NCBI GenBank assembly: GCA_015231815.1 | Contig: JADGAW010000179.1 | Location: 1-5,133, forward strand | DNA length: 5,133 nucleotides | Direction: 5' to 3' | Source of the DNA: Nitrospinota bacterium | GTDB lineage: Bacteria > Nitrospinota_A > JADGAW01 | Part shown: one piece after another, positions 1 through 5,133 of the stretch | Layout: each line of letters begins with the position of its first letter | Numbering within the stretch: the first letter of the stretch is position 1 | Notes under the pieces: generated by a model | The model's input: the letters and a program-made list of their open reading frames with translations, nothing else | What the model was told of the DNA's origin: nothing | Database searches by the model: none | Made by a program: the position numbers and the translations under genes

Positions 1-390
1 GCCGTTCCTTATATTTTCAAACACATTAAGAGTCGTGACGAAGCTTCTGCTCTTACAACAGCAATTCTGAAACGGGAAGATATTCTTATCAGGGTCGTGG
101 TTATTTGTATGCTCTTTGTTTTTATTCTCAAACGACAACTTGAATACAGCTATCAATATTTTGAGTGGGCAGTTTATATTTCCGTGCTGCATTTTTTCAT
201 CTTTGGAAAAATTTGCTCTAAGCGTTTATACAAAATGATGGAAAAAATAGAAACCTTTGATGTCCCGGCAGAAGATGGAGAGGTAAAGAGATCCCGTTTT
301 AATATGCTCCACAAACTTGTTCGAATCCTCTATGTAATGCAAATTATTGGCGTTATTGCCCTTCTCTACCTTCATGCCTTTGGGCTTTGA
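1..390 (+). CDS. DUF4149/TMEM205-like membrane protein, C-terminal part (5' end outside window)
   Basis: The frame is open from the first base to the TGA at 388-390 and gives 129 residues. There is no need to start at the ATG at 109 or the GTG at 97, because the family-like sequence extends upstream of both, so this is a 5'-truncated gene. The fragment starts with VPYIFKHIKSRDEASAL, resembling the segment after the first helix in DUF4149/TMEM205 proteins (a proline, then Phe and an Arg/Glu-Ala stretch). Hydrophobic stretches follow at about residues 28-43, 55-70 and 106-124. The segment RFNMLHKLVR at 99-108, just before the last helix, matches the 'RF..LH' signature I associate with that family. 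It would be an inner-membrane protein of about four helices. The family's biochemical role is not established. The assignment rests on remembered motif shape, not a search; an unrelated small membrane protein is possible. Confidence 0.6.
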   Translation, partial: AVPYIFKHIKSRDEASALTTAILKREDILIRVVVICMLFVFILKRQLEYSYQYFEWAVYISVLHFFIFGKICSKRLYKMMEKIETFDVPAEDGEVKRSRFNMLHKLVRILYVMQIIGVIALLYLHAFGL

Positions 391-394
391 TCTT

Positions 395-462
395 GGGTAG
401 AAGAGTTAAGGAGTTGAAGGGTAGAAGAGTGAGAGGGTTGATGGGTGAAAGGGTAGAACAGT
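395..462 (+). repeat. Imperfect G-rich direct repeats between genes
   Basis: The 12-mer GGGTAGAAGAGT occurs at 395-406 and again exactly at 419-430. A one-mismatch copy (GGGTAGAACAGT) lies at 451-462, and the related GGGTTGAT and GGGTGAAA units lie between at 435-450. The strand is almost free of C. This looks like a decaying low-complexity array of GGG(T)-rich units, not a protein-binding operator. It lies immediately after the stop codon of the upstream membrane protein and before the GGDEF gene. It contains several GGG runs (419, 435, 443, 451). No terminator-type inverted repeat is visible in it. Confidence 0.7.
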
Positions 463-491
463 TGGTGTATAAAAAGGTAATTTATGATGTA

Positions 492-500
492 TGGTAATAT
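492..500 (+). promoter_or_regulatory. Candidate extended -10 element upstream of the GGDEF gene
   Basis: TGGTAATAT at 492-500 fits an extended -10 (TG, one base, then TAATAT, 5 of 6 to TATAAT if one shift is allowed, weaker if read strictly). An alternative pair is TTGGTG at 462-467 with TATGAT at 483-488, but its spacer is only 15 bp. Either would give a short leader before the ATG at 544. AT-rich sequence produces such matches by chance, so this is a weak call. Confidence 0.25.
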
Positions 501-543
501 TATCTGAATTATTTCAATGATTTAACAAGAGAATAAAGTCTTT

Positions 544-1485
544 ATGGAAAACAATACCGAAGAAAAAGTTGTTATTGCCGCAATAGATGATCAGGAAGAA
601 AATAACCTTTTCATTCATTTAGTTCTCAAAGATGAAAGCTATGATGTCAGGACATCAACCGATAGCGAGAATGCTGTGGAATTTATTCGGGAAATATCTC
701 CTTCCGTTATATTACTTGATGTTCAGATGCCTAAATCAGGCTTTGATATTTGCAAAGAACTTAAAGAAGATGAAAACACCTCCCATATACCGGTAATTTT
801 TATTTCTGCAGTGCATGTAGCAGTTGCTGAAATAGCAGAGGGTTTAAGAATTGGTGCTAATGACTTCATAAAAAAACCTTTTAATCCCGTGGAACTTATT
901 GCCCGGATTAACGTTGCTCTGAGAATTAAGGAAAAAGAGGACCAAATACGCAGAATGGTTGCAATCGATTCCTTAACCGGACTTTACAACAGAAACATAA
1001 TGTACGAGTTTTTATCAAAGGAAATTGAACGCTCGAAACGCTATGATGAACCAATATCACTTCTTATTATTGACTTGGATTTCTTCAAGAAAATCAATGA
1101 CACCTACGGACACCTTGCCGGGGATCAAGCTCTTTGCCACATCAGCGAAATAATGCATGGAAGCTTTAGAAAGAGCGATTTTATCTGCCGATTTGCCGGG
1201 GACGAATTTTGCATCATTATTCCCAACACAAATGAGGAAGATGCACTTGCTCTTGCAAAAAAGTTAAATACCAATGTAACGGAACTTCCTATGGAGTTTG
1301 AGGGCAAATCTATTGAAATGTCTGTGAGCATTGGTCTTGCCTCAAGAGATATGATAGAACTGGGTTTTAACAGCGATACGTTCATTAATGAAGCTGATTC
1401 GGCACTCTACGCAATTAAGAAAAAGGGACGAAACGCTGTAGCTGTTTTTGAACCGGGAATGCAAGAATCTAATGACAACAAGTAA
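544..1485 (+). CDS. REC-GGDEF response regulator, predicted diguanylate cyclase
   Basis: This 313-residue cytosolic two-domain protein is predicted to condense two GTP into c-di-GMP when its receiver domain is phosphorylated. REC spans about residues 8-126, with acidic D15/D16, phospho-acceptor D59 in LLDVQMP, S88 and K111 before P112, so all switch residues are present. A short helix (about 125-141) links it to GGDEF (about 142-305): DSLTGLYNR at 142-150, DLDFFKKIND at 177-186 with metal-ligand D177, and signature AGDEF at 218-222. The first Gly is Ala, a variant found in some active cyclases. The inhibitory I-site RKSD (209-212) lies five residues before the signature, so product feedback inhibition is expected. 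The layout is like WspR or a one-REC PleD. The ATG at 544 follows an in-frame stop at 523; the Shine-Dalgarno is weak (AAGAG, about 12 bases away). The 3' end overlaps the ubiX-type gene. No partner kinase is visible. Confidence 0.95.
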   Translation: MENNTEEKVVIAAIDDQEENNLFIHLVLKDESYDVRTSTDSENAVEFIREISPSVILLDVQMPKSGFDICKELKEDENTSHIPVIFISAVHVAVAEIAEGLRIGANDFIKKPFNPVELIARINVALRIKEKEDQIRRMVAIDSLTGLYNRNIMYEFLSKEIERSKRYDEPISLLIIDLDFFKKINDTYGHLAGDQALCHISEIMHGSFRKSDFICRFAGDEFCIIIPNTNEEDALALAKKLNTNVTELPMEFEGKSIEMSVSIGLASRDMIELGFNSDTFINEADSALYAIKKKGRNAVAVFEPGMQESNDNK

Positions 1486-2038
1486 TACCCTTATTGCAAT
1501 AACAGGAGCCAGCGGAATTATTTACGCAAAAGGGCTGGTTGATGTTTTATGCAATCAACTCAATACTCCCCCGGACATTATTTTTTCTGATGTTGCAGAA
1601 AAGCTTCTTCATGATGAACTTAATATCAACAAGGACTATTTCACCAACCTTAATTGCACTGTTTTCAGTAATGACGATTTCTATACCCCACCAGCAAGTG
1701 GTTCAGCAAGTTACGAAAGCATGGTTATTATTCCTGCAACTCTTTGTACCGTAGGGAAAATTGCCAACGGTATTGCTGATAATCTCATTACCCGAGCAGC
1801 AGATGTTTTTCTTAAGGAAAAAAGAAACCTTATTGTGGTTCCAAGGGAAACCCCTCTTAACGTAATTCATCTGGAAAATTTATTAACACTTTCAAAGATG
1901 AATGTTTCTATAATTCCTGCTTCCCCTGGTTTTTATCATAAGCCTCAAAGCATTAATGATTTAATTGATTTTATGGTTGACCGTATTCTTTCTCATTTGA
2001 AAATTGATTTTCGCCTCATAAAGCCCTGGCAGCAATAA
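1472..2038 (+). CDS. ubiX: UbiX-type flavin prenyltransferase
   Basis: This 188-residue protein is the usual length for UbiX, which joins a dimethylallyl group to reduced FMN to make prenyl-FMN, the cofactor of UbiD-type decarboxylases. The N-terminal ITGASG flavin loop (10-15) is present with S14. The ADNLITRAADVFLKE stretch gives R108 and K115, PRETPL gives E126, PGFY gives Y155, and R171 lies 16 residues on. By spacing these correspond to R122, K129, E140, Y169 and R185 of Pseudomonas UbiX, so the active site looks intact. The usual 'PCSM' loop reads PATL (88-91). I chose the ATG at 1472 because family similarity begins there. A TTG at 1448 would add eight residues wholly inside the preceding gene. 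The ATG overlaps the GGDEF gene by 14 bp in another frame, suggesting translational coupling; the RBS is weak. No ubiD is in the window. A role in aromatic acid decarboxylation or quinone synthesis is possible but undetermined. Confidence 0.93.
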   Translation: MTTSNTLIAITGASGIIYAKGLVDVLCNQLNTPPDIIFSDVAEKLLHDELNINKDYFTNLNCTVFSNDDFYTPPASGSASYESMVIIPATLCTVGKIANGIADNLITRAADVFLKEKRNLIVVPRETPLNVIHLENLLTLSKMNVSIIPASPGFYHKPQSINDLIDFMVDRILSHLKIDFRLIKPWQQ

Positions 2039-2116
2039 AAAAAGAATTCATTGTAAAAGCGAGTTCATTTGGCAACTGCTCAACCTTTCAACGAAATCCT
2101 AACCTCAGAAAAGGTT

Positions 2117-2122
2117 TATAAT
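2117..2122 (+). promoter_or_regulatory. Candidate -10 hexamer TATAAT in the spacer before the CcdA-like gene
   Basis: The 144-bp spacer 2039-2182 holds a perfect TATAAT at 2117-2122 but no convincing -35 at 16-18 bp. A small inverted repeat AACCT/AGGTT (2101-2105 and 2112-2116, six-base loop) directly precedes the hexamer and could be an operator or chance. No terminator with a T-run is visible after the ubiX stop, so read-through from the GGDEF-ubiX pair into the next gene is also possible. Confidence 0.3.
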
Positions 2123-2182
2123 TCAGGATAAAATATCAAAAAAATCTTCTGAAAAACTCTCTATTACCTCTAAAATGCGTTT

Positions 2183-2809
2183 ATGAATTCATTTTTTGTA
2201 CAAATATTTGTTGACGGAATTATTTCAGCAAAAGAAATGTGCTTTTATCCTGTTATTCCAGTGTTTCTCACCTTTCTTGTACTTCTTAGTCAAGAAAAAA
2301 TTCAAAAGAGAAGTACCTCTTTTAAAAGCACTCTTACCTTTCTTTTTGCTTTTACCATCTTTTTTCTCATTGGCATTGACCTTGTTTACCTTGCCCTTTC
2401 ATTTCCCCGAGAAGAAATAACAAGTTTTTATATTAATAACCGAAAGATAATGGGAATTTCTGCCGGAGTTTTATTGGTACTAGCTCTTTTAGCTACCATG
2501 AGAACAAGAAACTCACCCCATTACTCAACTCCATTTATATTCTTTATTGTTTTTATGGGAGGACTGGTTATTTCTTCACTATTTGCTCCCTGTATTCGTG
2601 AAAAAGTAGCCCACATTTCCACTCTTGATGATTTTCCTTTGTTAGCATGGTTTCTTTATGTTTTGGGGTTGAACATTCCTTTTTTATTCTTATCTTTAAC
2701 AGCGTTGATATGGAAAATAATTAATCTCAACGAGCCCTTTGCTGCAAAATTTTCACAATTCGGAACCTTGATTCTTTCATTATTTATTTTGATACGAATA
2801 ATTCTCTGA
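2183..2809 (+). CDS. Divergent CcdA/DsbD-like six-helix membrane protein (putative thiol-disulfide transporter)
   Basis: This 208-residue, highly hydrophobic protein has about six membrane segments near residues 20-36, 49-74, 89-106, 118-135, 152-177 and 193-208. Its length and layout fit the CcdA family, which passes electrons from cytoplasmic thioredoxin across the membrane through one Cys in helix 1 and one in helix 4. Both Cys are here, and they are the only two: C20 in MCFYPVIP, at the place of the family's 'SPC..P..P' motif, and C137 in FAPCI, at the place of 'PC(I/V)GP'. LGLNIPFLFLSLTA at 161-174 matches the family's helix-5 'LG..IPF' motif. The Pro before C20 is replaced by Met, and the Gly-Pro after the second Cys by Arg-Glu, so it is divergent. 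The ATG at 2183 is the only one after the in-frame stop at 2171, but no clear Shine-Dalgarno precedes it. No thioredoxin-like or cytochrome maturation partner is adjacent. A different small transporter of the LysE/DsbD superfamily is the main alternative. Confidence 0.68.
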   Translation: MNSFFVQIFVDGIISAKEMCFYPVIPVFLTFLVLLSQEKIQKRSTSFKSTLTFLFAFTIFFLIGIDLVYLALSFPREEITSFYINNRKIMGISAGVLLVLALLATMRTRNSPHYSTPFIFFIVFMGGLVISSLFAPCIREKVAHISTLDDFPLLAWFLYVLGLNIPFLFLSLTALIWKIINLNEPFAAKFSQFGTLILSLFILIRIIL

Positions 2810-2837
2810 TGAAATTACATTTACCCACATTTTTTAA

Positions 2838-2867
2838 TTGTCTTAAATGATAAAAAGGTGTAATAAT
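2838..2867 (+). promoter_or_regulatory. Candidate promoter upstream of the REC-MBL gene
   Basis: TTGTCT (2838-2843) and AATAAT (2862-2867) are separated by 18 bp, with a TG at 2859-2860 suggesting an extended -10. A second overlapping candidate is TTGTGC (2877-2882), 17 bp, TATAAA (2900-2905). The spacer around the second pair includes the perfect 8-bp palindrome TCAATTGA (2883-2890), a possible operator half or chance. Transcription from the first pair would start near 2874 and run through the hairpin at 2903-2931 before reaching the gene, giving a leader of about 150 nt. Confidence 0.3.
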
Positions 2868-2902
2868 AGTATCCATTTGTGCTCAATTGAAGCATAATTT
2901 AT

Positions 2903-2937
2903 AAAGTTCCTTTTTACCGAAAAGGATCTTTTCTTTT
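2903..2937 (+). terminator. Hairpin with T-rich tail, likely Rho-independent terminator (possible leader attenuator)
   Basis: TCCTTTT (2908-2914) pairs perfectly with AAAAGGA (2920-2926) around a five-base loop. After one T:T mismatch the stem extends with AAAG (2903-2906) and CTTT (2928-2931). The tail TCTTTT follows. It lies 94 bp after the CcdA-like stop codon and would end transcription from that gene. The stem is A/T-rich with few G:C pairs, so efficiency is uncertain. Because promoter-like sequences precede it, it could instead act inside the leader of the downstream gene. Confidence 0.6.
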
Positions 2938-3010
2938 CATCTTGAACATTAAGGTAAAAGACAGAAGATATTCCTTTAATATCAAACACTTTTTAGCCCT
3001 CATTGAAATA

Positions 3011-3017
3011 AGGGAAG
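3011..3017 (+). promoter_or_regulatory. Ribosome binding site of the REC-MBL gene
   Basis: AGGGAAG ends six bases before the ATG at 3024. It is the clearest purine-rich Shine-Dalgarno in the window and supports that start over the in-frame ATG at 3084, which would remove the REC acidic pocket (E13/D14). Confidence 0.65.
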
Positions 3018-3023
3018 AAAACA

Positions 3024-5133
3024 ATGACGAAACGCACAAAACAAACAATCCTAATCGTTGAAGATTCTCCTGTCAACGCCAGCATGGTCGAAAAAATCTT
3101 ATCCCCAAAATACAAAACCATCATTGCGGAAACTGGCGAAAAAGCACTTGAGGTTGCTTTCTCCCGAAAGGAAATTGACCTTATACTTCTCGATATTATG
3201 TTGCCTGGAATCGATGGCTATGAAGTGTGTAAGCTCTTAAAAGAAAACGATACAACAAGGGATATTCCCATCATTTTCCTAACTGCAAAAACAGAAACAG
3301 ATGAAGAGACAAAAGGTCTTGAAATGGGAGGAGTTGATTACATTTACAAACCTGTTAAAGCAACAATCTTACTTGCAAGAGTAGAGACCCAACTAACCAT
3401 TGCATACCATAACCTTACTCTGGAGGGTTTTGTTGAGGTACGAACCAAGGAACTGCTGGAAACACAAAAGGAACTGCAAAAAGCATTAAAGAACCTCAAA
3501 ACAACAAAAATCATTAATGGAGTTTATTGGGTTCAGATACCTGAAGCCGGAGTTAATATCCTCTGCGGCTGTCCGGCAGATATTGTAAAACACTTAATGC
3601 TTCAGGGCTATATTACTGAAGAAAAAAAGGGGAATATCGTTACTGAGACAGGCCCTAACGTTATTCTTTTATCAGATGTTTTAATTCAAAATGGTAAATT
3701 TTCTAATATTGCTGAGTTCCCGGTACTTCAAATGTTATATCGACAGGGAATGATATTGCCAAACCACCCGAATAATACAGGAGAAAAGCCAATTCTCGTA
3801 GGTTCAAAAGAACAGGTAGAAGCACAGATGGATTATATTTACCGGGGAAATTACGGACTTGTTTCAAAAAAAGAACTCATGGACGTAGGTTGTACAGAAG
3901 AAGAAGCAAATATGATGATGTTCCTGAAACTGAAATTTGCCTTTGGCAAAATACAGGATTCAAAGGACTTCATTGATCCAGTTGTTGTGGAAAAGAACCG
4001 AGTTGAGATTAAAAACGGCGTTTATATTGAAAGAAGTGGTTTTAATAAATACACCATTGAATTTAAAGACAATACAACCGAAGTTGACCTTAACCTGAAC
4101 CCTGATGAAGCTTATGAACCACCATACACATTAGGGTTTCAACAAATCAGGCGGGAATATTTTGCTGTCATTCATTCCGGAGAAGGAGATGGCTGGGATG
4201 TGAAGCGCCAAAGCATGTCAAGTATATTAATTTACCAGGGAGATATTTACCTTATTGATGCCTGCCCTAACATCTATTACACCCTACGCTCCTTTGGTAT
4301 TGATGTTAGTGAAATTAAAGGAATTTTTCATACTCATGCCCATGATGACCATTTTGCCGGACTTCCGGCTCTTATGATGTCTGGACGAAAAATTAAATAT
4401 TTTGCAACACCTCTTATTCGGGCTTCAGTGGCAAAAAAACTTTCTGCCCTAATGTCAATTAACGAAAGCAAGTTCGAGGAATACTTTGAGGTTCACGATC
4501 TCACCTTTAACTCTTGGTACGACTATGATGGATTGGAAATTATGCCGATGTATTCTCCACATCCACTGGAAACAAATATCTTTATGTTTCGGGTGCTGGA
4601 CGACAAGGGCTATAAAACCTATGCTCATTTAGCAGATATTGTATCCCTCGATACCCTTCAAACTATGTTAAAAGATGCTCACCTTGCCGGATTGGATTCC
4701 AAAGAAGTTTATGAAGACTTCAAAGCAAGTTACCTCATTCCGGTGGACTTGAAGAAAATAGATATTGGAGGTGGACTCATTCATGGCAGAGCAATTGACT
4801 TCAAGGAAGATCAGTCGGAAAAAATCATTCTTGCCCATACAGCACGACAACTTACCAACGAAGAAAAGGAAATAGGTTCTCAGGCGGTCTTTGGTGCTGT
4901 TGATGTCCTTTCATTAAACGCCCTTGATTACAATAGAAGGCTTTCTTTTCAATATTTAAGTGAATTTTTTCCAACCCTGCCCTTCACGAAAATCCGGGGA
5001 CTTTTAAACTCCAACCTCGAATATTTTAATTCAGGAACCATTATTCAGAAAAAAGGACACAGAAGTGACTACATTCTTTTAATATTAACGGGTAGTGTGG
5101 AATATATTCACCCTGACTCCAAAATACACAACA
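3024..5133 (+). CDS. REC - coiled coil - conserved region - MBL-fold - cyclic-nucleotide-binding fusion protein (3' end outside window)
   Basis: The frame is open for 703 codons to the edge, with no stop. REC covers about residues 8-124: acidic E13/D14, phospho-acceptor D57 in LLDIMLPG, T87 and K109-P110, a complete switch. A charged helix at about 134-162 (RTKELLETQKELQKALKNL) looks like a coiled-coil linker. Residues 166-360 form a region I cannot place in a named domain, with a CGCP pair (C181, C183). The MBL-fold domain follows (about 375-640): HAHDDH at 438-443 supplies H438, H440, D442 and H443, then H513 in SPHPLE, D538 in HLAD, and H605 in LAHTA (or H587 in GGGLIHG). A two-metal hydrolase or oxidoreductase site is therefore plausible. 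From about 667 the sequence (FNSGTIIQKKG, YILLILTGSVEYI) fits the start of a cNMP-binding beta-barrel, cut at the edge. It is likely a cytosolic regulator; substrate and ligand are unknown. Confidence 0.88.
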   Translation, partial: MTKRTKQTILIVEDSPVNASMVEKILSPKYKTIIAETGEKALEVAFSRKEIDLILLDIMLPGIDGYEVCKLLKENDTTRDIPIIFLTAKTETDEETKGLEMGGVDYIYKPVKATILLARVETQLTIAYHNLTLEGFVEVRTKELLETQKELQKALKNLKTTKIINGVYWVQIPEAGVNILCGCPADIVKHLMLQGYITEEKKGNIVTETGPNVILLSDVLIQNGKFSNIAEFPVLQMLYRQGMILPNHPNNTGEKPILVGSKEQVEAQMDYIYRGNYGLVSKKELMDVGCTEEEANMMMFLKLKFAFGKIQDSKDFIDPVVVEKNRVEIKNGVYIERSGFNKYTIEFKDNTTEVDLNLNPDEAYEPPYTLGFQQIRREYFAVIHSGEGDGWDVKRQSMSSILIYQGDIYLIDACPNIYYTLRSFGIDVSEIKGIFHTHAHDDHFAGLPALMMSGRKIKYFATPLIRASVAKKLSALMSINESKFEEYFEVHDLTFNSWYDYDGLEIMPMYSPHPLETNIFMFRVLDDKGYKTYAHLADIVSLDTLQTMLKDAHLAGLDSKEVYEDFKASYLIPVDLKKIDIGGGLIHGRAIDFKEDQSEKIILAHTARQLTNEEKEIGSQAVFGAVDVLSLNALDYNRRLSFQYLSEFFPTLPFTKIRGLLNSNLEYFNSGTIIQKKGHRSDYILLILTGSVEYIHPDSKIHN

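Noticed and set aside
1125..1385. Reverse-strand open frame of 86 codons within the GGDEF gene
   Set aside because: It lies wholly antisense to a well-supported domain, has no recognisable motifs, and is a shadow of AT-rich codon use.
1539..1754. Forward open frame of 71 codons inside ubiX
   Set aside because: It is an out-of-frame shadow; the UbiX frame carries all conserved catalytic residues through the same bases.
2175..2186. Tiny open frame ATG CGT TTA TGA overlapping the start of the CcdA-like gene
   Set aside because: At three codons it could be a coupling leader, but there is no Shine-Dalgarno before it and such frames arise by chance.
2044..2193. Direct repeat GAATTCATT at 2044-2052 and 2185-2193
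   Set aside because: A nine-base match in AT-rich DNA, one copy inside coding sequence, is easily chance; no insertion-like structure lies between the copies.
2196..2420. Forward open frame of 74 codons overlapping the CcdA-like gene
   Set aside because: Its hydrophobic content follows from T-rich codons of the true gene read out of frame; it has no family motif.
3058..3240. Forward open frame of 60 codons inside the REC domain of the last gene
   Set aside because: It is out of frame with the REC residues E13/D14 and D57, and has no independent support.
4668..4850. Reverse-strand open frame of 60 codons within the MBL domain
   Set aside because: It is antisense to the conserved MBL C-terminal part and shows no ribosome binding site or family features.

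Overview
This AT-rich, gene-dense window reads entirely on the + strand. It carries five protein-coding genes, two of them cut by the window edges: (1) the C-terminal part of a small membrane protein resembling the DUF4149/TMEM205 family (1-390); (2) a REC-GGDEF response regulator, a predicted phosphorylation-controlled diguanylate cyclase (544-1485); (3) a UbiX-type flavin prenyltransferase whose start lies inside the end of the GGDEF gene (1472-2038); (4) a compact, divergent CcdA/DsbD-like membrane protein (2183-2809); (5) a large signalling protein running off the right edge, with a REC domain, a coiled-coil linker, a conserved region of unknown function, a metallo-beta-lactamase (MBL) fold domain and the beginning of a cyclic-nucleotide-binding domain (3024-5133).

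The organism is probably a diderm, possibly anaerobic bacterium. The AT-rich composition, the stand-alone REC-effector proteins, the second-messenger signalling and the REC/MBL/cNMP fusion would fit a spirochaete or a deltaproteobacterium-like lineage. This is an impression from gene style only; there is no rRNA or other marker in the window. I saw no tRNA or rRNA, CRISPR array, transposase or phage gene.

Layout: after the first gene comes a 153-bp spacer with imperfect G-rich direct repeats (395-462). The GGDEF and ubiX genes overlap by 14 bp and are very likely co-transcribed and translationally coupled. A 144-bp AT-rich spacer with a perfect TATAAT hexamer leads to the CcdA-like gene. A 214-bp spacer then holds promoter-like hexamers, an 8-bp palindrome and a strong hairpin with a T-rich tail (2903-2937) before the last gene, which has a good ribosome binding site.

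Functionally, two REC-headed regulators flank two redox- or cofactor-related genes. One makes c-di-GMP. The other probably reads a cyclic nucleotide and carries a complete MBL metal-ligand set. No histidine kinase is visible. Whether the genes form one physiological unit cannot be decided from this window. The most unusual object is the 703+ residue REC-MBL-cNMP fusion.
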